Source of the DNA: Terrisporobacter glycolicus ATCC 14880 = DSM 1288 | GTDB taxonomy: Bacteria > Bacillota > Clostridia > Peptostreptococcales > Peptostreptococcaceae | Direction: 5' to 3' | Assembly (NCBI RefSeq): GCF_036812735.1 | Contig: NZ_CP117523.1 | Location: 1 to 64,000 of the forward strand | DNA length: 64,000 nt | Shown here: piece by piece, positions 42,633-50,700 of the stretch | Layout of the letters: the number at the start of each line of letters is the position of its first letter | Position numbering within the stretch: position 1 is the first letter of the stretch | Translations under genes and position numbers: made by a program | Notes under the pieces: model-generated | Databases searched by the model: none | What the model was told of the DNA's origin: nothing | Seen by the model: only the letters and a program-made list of their open reading frames with translations

Positions 42633-42704
42633 AATAAATATGATGTAAACATTAAATGTTAGCAGTTTTGAAAGCACTAAAACTTTCAAAAAATGAAAAA
42701 AAAG

Positions 42705-42736
42705 TTGACAAGATTTAAAAAAAATGTTATTATAAT
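42705..42736 (+). promoter_or_regulatory. Promoter of the 5S-tRNA array
   Basis: TTGACA (42705-42710) is followed by extended -10 TGTTATTAT (hexamer TATTAT 42728-42733, 17-base spacer). An overlapping TATAAT lies at 42731-42736 (20-base spacer). The design matches the promoter at 10709. It sits between 23S and 5S of operon 3, so the 5S and tRNAs can be made apart from the large rRNAs. Confidence 0.82.
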
Positions 42737-42755
42737 ACTTGTTCAGCAAAAAAAT

Positions 42756-42869
<114 letters not shown>

Positions 42870-42876
42870 GTAATGT

Positions 42877-42951
42877 TCCAAGGTAGCTCAACGGTGGAGC
42901 ACTCGGCTGTTAACCGATAGGCTGAGGGTTCGAGTCCCTCCCTTGGAGCCA
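42877..42951 (+). tRNA. tRNA-Asn (GTT)
   Basis: 75 nt, acceptor TCCAAGG / CCTTGGA, CCA encoded. Confidence 0.96.
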
Positions 42952-42958
42952 AGAAAGT

Positions 42959-43048
42959 GCCGAAGTGGCGGAACTGGCAGACGCACAGGACTTAAAATCC
43001 TGCGAAACTTATACTTTCGTACCGGTTCGATTCCGGTCTTCGGCACCA
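42959..43048 (+). tRNA. tRNA-Leu (TAA)
   Basis: 90 nt, class II, identical to the copy at 10893. Confidence 0.96.
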
Positions 43049-43057
43049 AATTAATAT

Positions 43058-43133
43058 CGCGGAGTGGAGCAGTTGGCAGCTCGTCGGGCTCATAACCCGA
43101 AGGTCACAGGTTCGAGTCCTGTCTCCGCAACCA
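43058..43133 (+). tRNA. Initiator tRNA-fMet (CAT)
   Basis: 76 nt. The unpaired C1-A72 end and three G-C pairs next to the anticodon loop (GGGCTCATAACCC) mark it as the initiator. It is the only copy in the window. Confidence 0.95.
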
Positions 43134-43146
43134 TTTTAATATATAT

Positions 43147-43221
43147 GGCTCATTGGTCAAGCGGTCAAGACACCGCCCTTTCACGGCGGTAACAGGGGTT
43201 CGATTCCCCTATGAGTCACCA
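43147..43221 (+). tRNA. tRNA-Glu (TTC)
   Basis: 75 nt, anticodon loop CTTTCAC, CCA encoded. Confidence 0.96.
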
Positions 43222-43222
43222 T

Positions 43223-43296
43223 GCGGGTGTAGCTCAATGGTAGAGTTCCGGCCTTCCAAGCCGGCTGTGAGGGTTCGATCCCCTTCACCCGCTCCA
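43223..43296 (+). tRNA. tRNA-Gly (TCC)
   Basis: 74 nt, acceptor GCGGGTG / CACCCGC, CCA encoded. Confidence 0.96.
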
Positions 43297-43310
43297 TTTT
43301 AATTTATCCC

Positions 43311-43386
43311 GGGATCATAGCTCAGCTGGGAGAGCACCTGCCTTACAAGCAGGGGGTCACAGGTTCGAGCCCTGTTGGTCCCACCA
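43311..43386 (+). tRNA. tRNA-Val (TAC)
   Basis: 76 nt. The acceptor has GGGATCA here where the two later copies have GGGACCA, so one pair is changed. Confidence 0.96.
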
Positions 43387-43401
43387 AAAAAATATAAATG
43401 C

Positions 43402-43478
43402 GGCCTGGTAGTTCAGTTGGTTAGAATGCCAGCCTGTCACGCTGGAGGTCGAGGGTTCGAACCCCTTCCAGGTCGCCA
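43402..43478 (+). tRNA. tRNA-Asp (GTC)
   Basis: 77 nt, acceptor GGCCTGG / CCAGGTC, discriminator G, CCA encoded. Confidence 0.96.
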
Positions 43479-43499
43479 TAATACTTCTAAGAATAATAT

Positions 43500-43574
43500 G
43501 CTGGTGTGGCTCAACGGTAGAGCAGCTGACTTGTAATCAGCAGGTTGTAGGTTCGATTCCTATCACCAGCTCCA
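43500..43574 (+). tRNA. tRNA-Thr (TGT)
   Basis: 75 nt, acceptor GCTGGTG / CACCAGC, anticodon loop CTTGTAA. Confidence 0.96.
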
Positions 43575-43580
43575 TAATAC

Positions 43581-43665
43581 GGAGGATTTCCCGAGTGGCC
43601 AAAGGGGGCAGACTGTAAATCTGTTAGCTGTGCTTTCGGTGGTTCGAATCCACCATCCTCCACCA
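43581..43665 (+). tRNA. tRNA-Tyr (GTA)
   Basis: 85 nt, class II, acceptor GGAGGAT / ATCCTCC. Confidence 0.96.
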
Positions 43666-43675
43666 AAAGAAGTAT

Positions 43676-43759
43676 GCGGATGTGGCGGAATTGGCAGACG
43701 CACTAGACTTAGGATCTAGCGCCATTGGCGTGGGGGTTCGACTCCCTTCATCCGCACCA
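43676..43759 (+). tRNA. tRNA-Leu (TAG)
   Basis: 84 nt, class II, anticodon loop CTTAGGA. Confidence 0.96.
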
Positions 43760-43780
43760 CTTTTTAACTATACCTAAAAT

Positions 43781-43855
43781 GCGGGAATAGTTCAGTGGTA
43801 GAGCGCAACCTTGCCAAGGTTGAAGTCGCGAGTTCGAATCTCGTTTCCCGCTCCA
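43781..43855 (+). tRNA. tRNA-Gly (GCC)
   Basis: 75 nt, anticodon loop TTGCCAA. It has no counterpart in block 2. Confidence 0.96.
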
Positions 43856-43875
43856 ACAAAACAAACAATATATGT

Positions 43876-43952
<77 letters not shown>

Positions 43953-43961
43953 CTTATATAT

Positions 43962-44037
43962 TGGGGATTAGCCAAGTCGGTAAGGCACATGACTTTGACT
44001 CATGCATGCGTAGGTTCGAGTCCTGCATCCCCAGCCA
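43962..44037 (+). tRNA. tRNA-Gln (TTG)
   Basis: 76 nt, acceptor TGGGGAT / ATCCCCA, anticodon loop CTTTGAC. Confidence 0.95.
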
Positions 44038-44046
44038 TATAAATAT

Positions 44047-44122
44047 GACTCATTAGCTCAGTCGGTAGAGCACTTGACTTTTAATCAAGGTGTCCGGAGT
44101 TCGAATCTCCGATGGGTCACCA
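44047..44122 (+). tRNA. tRNA-Lys (TTT)
   Basis: 76 nt. The first of two Lys genes in block 1; this position is a relic in block 2. Confidence 0.96.
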
Positions 44123-44129
44123 TTAACCT

Positions 44130-44221
<92 letters not shown>

Positions 44222-44297
44222 GCCCAGATAGCTCAGTCGGTAGAGCAGGGGACTGAAAATCCCCGTGTCGGTGGTTCGATTCCGCCTCTGGGCACCA
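44222..44297 (+). tRNA. tRNA-Phe (GAA)
   Basis: 76 nt, acceptor GCCCAGA / TCTGGGC. Confidence 0.96.
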
Positions 44298-44311
44298 TAT
44301 TTAAATATTGT

Positions 44312-44388
44312 GGCGGTATAGCTTAGTTGGCTAGAGCGTTCGGTTCATACCCGAAAGGTCACAGGTTCGACTCCTGTTACCGCTACCA
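44312..44388 (+). tRNA. tRNA-Met, elongator (CAT)
   Basis: 77 nt. The GGCGGTATAGCTTAG start resembles the Bacillus elongator Met tRNA. Confidence 0.9.
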
Positions 44389-44411
44389 TTTTAATTTTAA
44401 TAATATAACGT

Positions 44412-44488
44412 GGACCATTAGCTCAGTTGGTTAGAGCGCCCGGCTCATAACCGGTAGGTCTGGGGTTCGAGTCCCTGATGGTCCACCA
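44412..44488 (+). tRNA. tRNA-Ile2 (CAT, lysidine type)
   Basis: 77 nt, identical to the copy at 10990. Confidence 0.85.
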
Positions 44489-44499
44489 CTTTTTTAGTT

Positions 44500-44576
44500 C
44501 GAGGTGTAGCGCAGTTTGGTAGCGCACTTGGTTTGGGACCATGGGGCCGGGGGTTCGAGTCCCTTCACCTCGACCA
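44500..44576 (+). tRNA. tRNA-Pro (TGG)
   Basis: 77 nt, acceptor CGAGGTG / CACCTCG, discriminator A. It is the expected ligand of the T-box at 63340. Confidence 0.96.
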
Positions 44577-44590
44577 CTTTTATCAATTAT

Positions 44591-44668
<78 letters not shown>

Positions 44669-44677
44669 TAAACATAT

Positions 44678-44753
44678 GACTCATTAGCTCAGTCGGTAGA
44701 GCACTTGACTTTTAATCAAGGTGTCCGGAGTTCGAATCTCCGATGGGTCACCA
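44678..44753 (+). tRNA. tRNA-Lys (TTT)
   Basis: 76 nt, identical to 44047. Confidence 0.96.
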
Positions 44754-44761
44754 CTAAATAT

Positions 44762-44836
44762 GGCGACATGACCAAGTGGCTAAGGTAGAGGACTGCAACT
44801 CCTTCATCCCCAGTTCGAATCTGGGTGTCGCCTCCA
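44762..44836 (+). tRNA. tRNA-Cys (GCA)
   Basis: 75 nt, acceptor GGCGACA / TGTCGCC. Last gene of block 1. Confidence 0.96.
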
Positions 44837-44839
44837 TAT

Positions 44840-44914
44840 TCCAAGGTAGCTCAACGGTGGAGCACTCGGCTGTTAACCGATAGGCTGAGGGTTCGAGTCC
44901 CTCCCTTGGAGCCA
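44840..44914 (+). tRNA. tRNA-Asn (GTT)
   Basis: 75 nt, identical to 42877. Confidence 0.96.
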
Positions 44915-44921
44915 AGAAAGT

Positions 44922-45011
44922 GCCGAAGTGGCGGAACTGGCAGACGCACAGGACTTAAAATCCTGCGAAACTTATACTTTCGTACCGGTTCGATTCCGGT
45001 CTTCGGCACCA
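44922..45011 (+). tRNA. tRNA-Leu (TAA)
   Basis: 90 nt, third identical copy in the window. Confidence 0.96.
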
Positions 45012-45014
45012 ATT

Positions 45015-45041
45015 TTGCGAGACGAATGGGTAGACGCAAAA
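45015..45041 (+). pseudogene. tRNA relic (tRNA-Leu-like D-arm)
   Basis: GACGAATGGGTAGACGCA resembles the D-arm of Leu tRNAs (compare GGCGGAACTGGCAGACGCA in the intact gene just upstream). No anticodon or T arm follows. It occupies the place where block 1 has fMet. TTGCG / CGCAA could still pair. Confidence 0.4.
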
Positions 45042-45060
45042 AAGTAAATGACATATGAAT

Positions 45061-45135
45061 GGCTCATTGGTCAAGCGGTCAAGACACCGCCCTTTCACGG
45101 CGGTAACAGGGGTTCGATTCCCCTATGAGTCACCA
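45061..45135 (+). tRNA. tRNA-Glu (TTC)
   Basis: 75 nt, identical to 43147. Confidence 0.96.
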
Positions 45136-45136
45136 T

Positions 45137-45210
45137 GCGGGTGTAGCTCAATGGTAGAGTTCCGGCCTTCCAAGCCGGCTGTGAGGGTTCGATCCCCTTC
45201 ACCCGCTCCA
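45137..45210 (+). tRNA. tRNA-Gly (TCC)
   Basis: 74 nt, identical to 43223. Confidence 0.96.
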
Positions 45211-45225
45211 ATTTTAATTTATCCC

Positions 45226-45301
45226 GGGACCATAGCTCAGCTGGGAGAGCACCTGCCTTACAAGCAGGGGGTCACAGGTTCGAGCCCTGTTGGTCCCACC
45301 A
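45226..45301 (+). tRNA. tRNA-Val (TAC)
   Basis: 76 nt, with GGGACCA acceptor. Confidence 0.96.
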
Positions 45302-45316
45302 TAAAAACACAAACGC

Positions 45317-45393
45317 GGCCTGGTAGTTCAGTTGGTTAGAATGCCAGCCTGTCACGCTGGAGGTCGAGGGTTCGAACCCCTTCCAGGTCGCCA
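45317..45393 (+). tRNA. tRNA-Asp (GTC)
   Basis: 77 nt, identical to 43402. Confidence 0.96.
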
Positions 45394-45408
45394 TTTAATT
45401 TTATCTAA

Positions 45409-45483
45409 GCTGGTGTGGCTCAACGGTAGAGCAGCTGACTTGTAATCAGCAGGTTGTAGGTTCGATTCCTATCACCAGCTCCA
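45409..45483 (+). tRNA. tRNA-Thr (TGT)
   Basis: 75 nt, identical to 43500. Confidence 0.96.
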
Positions 45484-45494
45484 TTTATATATGC

Positions 45495-45579
45495 GGAGGA
45501 TTTCCCGAGTGGCCAAAGGGGGCAGACTGTAAATCTGTTAGCTGTGCTTTCGGTGGTTCGAATCCACCATCCTCCACCA
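45495..45579 (+). tRNA. tRNA-Tyr (GTA)
   Basis: 85 nt, identical to 43581. Confidence 0.96.
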
Positions 45580-45590
45580 ACTTAAAGTAC

Positions 45591-45674
45591 GCGGATGTGG
45601 CGGAATTGGCAGACGCACTAGACTTAGGATCTAGCGCCATTGGCGTGGGGGTTCGACTCCCTTCATCCGCACCA
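45591..45674 (+). tRNA. tRNA-Leu (TAG)
   Basis: 84 nt, identical to 43676. The Gly(GCC) gene that follows in block 1 is cleanly missing here. Confidence 0.96.
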
Positions 45675-45689
45675 CTTTTTTTATAATGT

Positions 45690-45766
<77 letters not shown>

Positions 45767-45775
45767 CTTATATAT

Positions 45776-45851
45776 TGGGGATTAGCCAAGTCGGTAAGGC
45801 ACATGACTTTGACTCATGCATGCGTAGGTTCGAGTCCTGCATCCCCAGCCA
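45776..45851 (+). tRNA. tRNA-Gln (TTG)
   Basis: 76 nt, identical to 43962. Confidence 0.95.
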
Positions 45852-45860
45852 TATTAAATT

Positions 45861-45904
45861 AGCAACTTAGTGCTCGCTTGATAGAGCATATAGGGAAACT
45901 ATAA
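45861..45904 (+). pseudogene. tRNA relic (D-arm and anticodon-arm-like, Lys position)
   Basis: GCTCGCTTGATAGAGCA matches a D-arm (intact Lys: GCTCAGTCGGTAGAGCA). It is followed by a TATAG / CTATA hairpin where the anticodon arm should be. There is no T arm, and the next tRNA starts at 45905. It occupies the slot of the first Lys gene of block 1. Confidence 0.45.
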
Positions 45905-45996
<92 letters not shown>

Positions 45997-46072
45997 GCCC
46001 AGATAGCTCAGTCGGTAGAGCAGGGGACTGAAAATCCCCGTGTCGGTGGTTCGATTCCGCCTCTGGGCACCA
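45997..46072 (+). tRNA. tRNA-Phe (GAA)
   Basis: 76 nt, identical to 44222. Confidence 0.96.
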
Positions 46073-46086
46073 TATTCAAATAACGT

Positions 46087-46163
46087 GGCGGTATAGCTTA
46101 GTTGGCTAGAGCGTTCGGTTCATACCCGAAAGGTCACAGGTTCGACTCCTGTTACCGCTACCA
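46087..46163 (+). tRNA. tRNA-Met, elongator (CAT)
   Basis: 77 nt, identical to 44312. Confidence 0.9.
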
Positions 46164-46188
46164 TTTAAACTTTAATAACACATAACGT

Positions 46189-46265
46189 GGACCATTAGCT
46201 CAGTTGGTTAGAGCGCCCGGCTCATAACCGGTAGGTCCGGGGTTCGAGTCCCTGATGGTCCACCA
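46189..46265 (+). tRNA. tRNA-Ile2 (CAT, lysidine type)
   Basis: 77 nt. One difference from the other two copies (GGTCCGGGG instead of GGTCTGGGG). Confidence 0.85.
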
Positions 46266-46276
46266 CTTTTTTAGTT

Positions 46277-46353
46277 CGAGGTGTAGCGCAGTTTGGTAGC
46301 GCACTTGGTTTGGGACCATGGGGCCGGGGGTTCGAGTCCCTTCACCTCGACCA
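46277..46353 (+). tRNA. tRNA-Pro (TGG)
   Basis: 77 nt, identical to 44500. Confidence 0.96.
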
Positions 46354-46390
46354 TCAACTAAAAAAACAAAAAACTAGTGCATTAGATTAT

Positions 46391-46468
<78 letters not shown>

Positions 46469-46478
46469 TAAAACATAT

Positions 46479-46554
46479 GACTCATTAGCTCAGTCGGTAG
46501 AGCACTTGACTTTTAATCAAGGTGTCCGGAGTTCGAATCTCCGATGGGTCACCA
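46479..46554 (+). tRNA. tRNA-Lys (TTT)
   Basis: 76 nt, identical to the block 1 copies. Confidence 0.96.
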
Positions 46555-46564
46555 ATATAAAAAG

Positions 46565-46639
46565 GGCGACATGACCAAGTGGCTAAGGTAGAGGACTGCA
46601 ACTCCTTCATCCCCAGTTCGAATCTGGGTGTCGCCTCCA
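46565..46639 (+). tRNA. tRNA-Cys (GCA)
   Basis: 75 nt, identical to 44762. Last gene of block 2. Confidence 0.96.
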
Positions 46640-46648
46640 TTTAAACGC

Positions 46649-46725
46649 GCGCCTATAGCTCAACTGGATAGAGTGTCTGACTACGAATCAGAAGGTTGGG
46701 GGTTCGAGTCCCTCTGGGCGCACCA
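46649..46725 (+). tRNA. tRNA-Arg (ACG)
   Basis: 77 nt, acceptor GCGCCTA / TGGGCGC, anticodon loop CTACGAA. A34 should be changed to inosine by TadA (32013). Only copy in the window. Confidence 0.95.
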
Positions 46726-46743
46726 CTTATTAATAAAAATCCC

Positions 46744-46819
46744 GGGACCATAGCTCAGCTGGGAGAGCACCTGCCTTACAAGCAGGGGGTCACAGGTTCG
46801 AGCCCTGTTGGTCCCACCA
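46744..46819 (+). tRNA. tRNA-Val (TAC)
   Basis: 76 nt, third Val copy, last gene of the array. Confidence 0.96.
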
Positions 46820-46824
46820 ATTAT

Positions 46825-46852
46825 CCTCTAGTTTGTTAACTAGAGGTTTTTT
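46825..46852 (+). terminator. Terminator of the tRNA array
   Basis: A 9-bp stem CCTCTAGTT / AACTAGAGG (46825-46833 with 46838-46846), 4-base loop, then TTTTTT. It is the only terminator I see after the 5S gene at 42756. Confidence 0.93.
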
Positions 46853-46949
46853 AATATATAAAATAAGTTATAAATATTACTGTTTTAATCAAAAATAAAA
46901 TGAATGAAAAATAGAGATCTTTTATATAAAAACTAAGGAAGGTGTTATT

Positions 46950-47363
46950 ATGTATATTATATTTGGAGAAGAGATAGTAGACAGTGAAGAAATAAGAGAA
47001 ACAATTGAAGGTAATAGTGATTTCAAAGTAGATAGAGATATGTGCAAGGGAACAAAAAGGGAAGATGTTGTGGCGTACCAATTAAGCATACCAGTAAAAA
47101 TTTTAAATGAAGAGTTAAATCAAGATTATAATTTAGATGAAATAAGTGAAGAAGATTTATTCGAAGAGTATATAAGCTTATCAGAAGAAATGGCTATAAG
47201 ATTGCAAGATTTTATGCCAAAGCACTCTTTAGTAAATTCTATCTCCTATAAATGGGATAATTCATCTGACGTAGTTAAAACAGTATTCACGATGGCATAT
47301 ATAGGCTTAGGACAATTAAAGTTAAATGATGTATCTAGAAGATTACTAAATGAGTTAGATTAG
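46950..47363 (+). CDS. Hypothetical acidic protein, family not recognised
   Basis: This 137-residue protein is acidic and shows no signal peptide, membrane segment or metal motif that I recognise. The N-terminal half is polar and Glu-rich. The C-terminal half contains a possible amphipathic helix (EEMAIRLQDFMPKHS), a YKWDNSSDVVKTVFTMAYIG strand-helix stretch and the ending NDVSRRLLNELD. AAGGAAGG precedes the start. It stands alone between the tRNA array terminator and pyc. It looks like a real, soluble protein, and I do not assign a function. Confidence 0.7.
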   Translation: MYIIFGEEIVDSEEIRETIEGNSDFKVDRDMCKGTKREDVVAYQLSIPVKILNEELNQDYNLDEISEEDLFEEYISLSEEMAIRLQDFMPKHSLVNSISYKWDNSSDVVKTVFTMAYIGLGQLKLNDVSRRLLNELD

Positions 47364-47745
47364 AAATACTTTTCGCAGTTTCTAAATAAATAGAACAAAA
47401 TATAAATTGTTTAGTAACTATTATCATTTAAAGTAATGAAATAAGATATAAGTTAATATAATAAGTAAGATAAATCCATGTTTATTAATATAAAATAAAT
47501 ATGGATTTATTTTTTTATAAGGGAATATATATTCATGACAATCAGAATATTATAGAAAAGTATGATAAAAACATTCTATTTTCACTTAATTAAGAAATAG
47601 AGATTTACCAAAACACAAAATATATTTACCTATTTTTATGAATTTGTATTAATTATTAAGAAACTCTTTCATAGGGGTTCAAAAATAAAGTTTTATGGAC
47701 TATAATCTTTAATATTACAACTTAAATATGGAAAAGGGGGATAAT
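47364..47745 (+). promoter_or_regulatory. Gene-free spacer before pyc: terminator and candidate promoter
   Basis: A hairpin with arms AAATCCAT (47472-47479) and ATGGATTT (47501-47508), plus a T run at 47510-47516, is a plausible terminator about 110 bases after the upstream gene. A promoter candidate for pyc is TTCAAA (47678-47683) with TATAAT (47701-47706), 17 bases apart. I see no riboswitch or T-box in the rest. Confidence 0.55.
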
Positions 47746-50700
47746 ATGCTTAAAAAATTTAAAAAAGTACTAGTAGCTAATAGAGGAGAAATTGCTATAA
47801 GAATATTTAGAGCATGCCATGAATTAGGAATTAAAAGTGTTGGGATATATAGTAAAGAGGATAAATATAGTTTATTTAGAACGAAAGCTGATGAATCTTA
47901 TTTAATAGGTAAAGATAAAGGACCGATAGAGGCTTATTTAGATATAGATGGAATTATTGAGCTTGCCAAAGCCAAAAATGTAGATGCTATACATCCGGGG
48001 TATGGTTTCTTAGCAGAAAATCCAGAGTTTGTAAGAAAATGTGAAGAGAACGGAATTGCATTTATAGGTCCATCTGCCGAGATAATGGAAAGAATGGGTG
48101 ACAAAATAAATTCTAAAAAAGTTGCTCATAGTGTTGGAGTAGGAACTATACCTGGAGTAGAAAAAGTAATTAAAAGTGTTGAACAAGCAAAGGAAGTTGC
48201 AAACTTTGTAGGATATCCAGTAATGATAAAAGCCTCTAATGGCGGAGGCGGTAGAGGTATGAGGGTAGTTTATGATGAAAAAAATTTAGCACTTGAATAT
48301 GAAACAGCATGTAGTGAATCAAGAAAGGCATTCGGAGCAGATTTGATTTTTATAGAAAAATATATAGAAGATCCTAAACATATAGAGGTTCAAATATTAG
48401 GAGATAAGCATGGAAACTTAGTTCATTTGTATGAAAGAGATTGTTCAGTACAAAGAAGACATCAGAAAATAATTGAATATGCGCCAGCATTTTCTATAGA
48501 TAAAAGAATAAGAGATGAAATTTGTGCAGATGCAGTTAAAATAGCTAAAGAAGTAGGATATGTAAGTGCAGGAACATTAGAGTTTTTAGTTGATAGCAAA
48601 GATAATCATTATTTCATAGAAATGAACCCTAGAATTCAAGTTGAACATACAGTAACAGAAGAGGTTACAGGAATAGATATTGTTCAAAGTCAAATTCTTG
48701 TAGCAGAAGGATATAGTTTAGATAGTAAAGAGATTGATATAAAATCACAAGATGATGTAACAATAACAGGATATGCTATACAATGTAGAATTACAACTGA
48801 AGATCCTAAGAATAACTTCATGCCTGATACTGGAAAAATACAAGTATATAGAACTGGGTCTGGTGCAGGAATTAGACTAGATGGAGGAAATGGGTGTGCA
48901 GGATTTAGCATAAGTCCATATTATGATAGTTTATTAGTTAAAACTATATCTTGGGATAGAACATTTGAAAGAGCAATTAATAAGACGATTAGATCTATAA
49001 ATGAACTTAGGGTTAGAGGAGTAAAAACTAATATTGGATTTTTAGTGAATGTTTTACAAGATCCTATGTTTAGAGCTGGTAGATGTAGTACTAAATTTAT
49101 AGATGAACATCCTAGATTATTTAAAATAAAAGAAAGTAAAGATAGAGGAACTAAATTACTTCAATTTATAGGTGATGTTATAGTAAATGAAAACAAATGT
49201 ATACCTAAACCTAAGTTTGAAACATTGCATCAACCAAGAATAATAACTGAAAGAGTGCCTAAAGTAGAAGGTAGTAGAGTTCAGTTTGAAAAACTAGGGA
49301 AGAAAGCATATATTGAAAAAATAAAAAATGAAAAGAAATTATTATTAACAGATACTACCATGAGAGATGCACATCAATCTCTTATTGCAACAAGATTTAG
49401 AACTTATGATTTATTACAGGTTGCTAAAGAAACAAATGAGTATCAAAAAGATTTATTTTCACTAGAGATGTGGGGAGGAGCTACATATGATGTGGCTTAT
49501 AGATTCTTAAAAGAATCTCCATGGAGAAGGCTACAAAAATTAAGAGCGGAAATACCAGACATAATGTTCCAAATGTTATTTAGAGCATCTAATGGCGTGG
49601 GATATACAAATTATCCTGACAATGTGATAGTAGATTTTATAAAAGAATCTGCTTATCAAGGGATAGATATTATAAGAATATTTGATTCATTAAACTGGGT
49701 TGAAAATATGAAATTGTCTATAGAAGCAGGACTTGAAACTGGAAAAATAGTAGAAGGTACAATGTGTTACACAGGAGACATATTAAACCCTAATAAGTCA
49801 AAGTATAACTTAGAATACTATATAAAAATGGCTAAAGAGTTAGAATCTTTAGGAGTAGATATAATTTGTATAAAAGATATGGCAGGCCTTTTAAAACCAT
49901 ATGCCGCACATACTTTGATTAAGTCATTAAAGGAAAATGTTAAAACACCAATTCACCTACACACTCATGATACAAGTGGAAATGGTGTGGCAACATGCTT
50001 AATGGCAGCAGAAGCAGGTGTAGACATAGTAGATGCTGCATTACAAACTATGTCAGGTTTAACAAGCCAACCATCTTTAAATGCCATAGTAGAAGCTTTA
50101 AAACATACAGAGAGAGATACTAATATTGACTTATATGGATATGAAGAGCTATCAAGTTACTACGGAGATTTAAGACAAATTTATAAAAAATTCGAAAGTG
50201 GCATGAGTACTTCTTTTGCTGAAATATATGAATATGAAATGCCAGGAGGACAATATTCAAATCTAAAAGCCCAAGCTGATAGCTTTGGATTAGGAGATAA
50301 CTTTGATACTCTTAAGGTAAACTACAAAGAGGCTAACCAAATAGTTGGAGATATAATTAAAGTTACACCATCTTCAAAAGTTGTAGGGGATTTAGCCATA
50401 TTTATGACAAAGAATAAATTGGATAGAGGAAATATTATTGAAGAAGGGAAAAAATTATCATTCCCAGATTCCGTAGTAGACTACTGTAAAGGTATGATAG
50501 GTCAACCAGAAGGTGGAATACCAAAAAACTTACAAGAGGTAGTATTAAAAGGTGAAGAAGCCATTACTGTAAGACCTGGATCATTAATACCTGCAGCTAA
50601 TTTTGATAAAGATAAAGATTATTTAAATGAAAAATTTGATATGAGATCGAATATAAGAAACATACTAAGCTATGAGTTATATCCAAAAGTATATGAAGAA

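Noticed and set aside
44825-45339. Open frames spanning tRNA genes (also 42743-42952, 43748-43990, 45485-45697, 46389-46574)
   Set aside because: They consist of tRNA sequence read as codons. The tRNA calls explain every conserved base.
47728-47745. Earlier ATG start for pyruvate carboxylase
   Set aside because: It would use the ribosome binding site of the later ATG as coding sequence and add residues not seen in the family.
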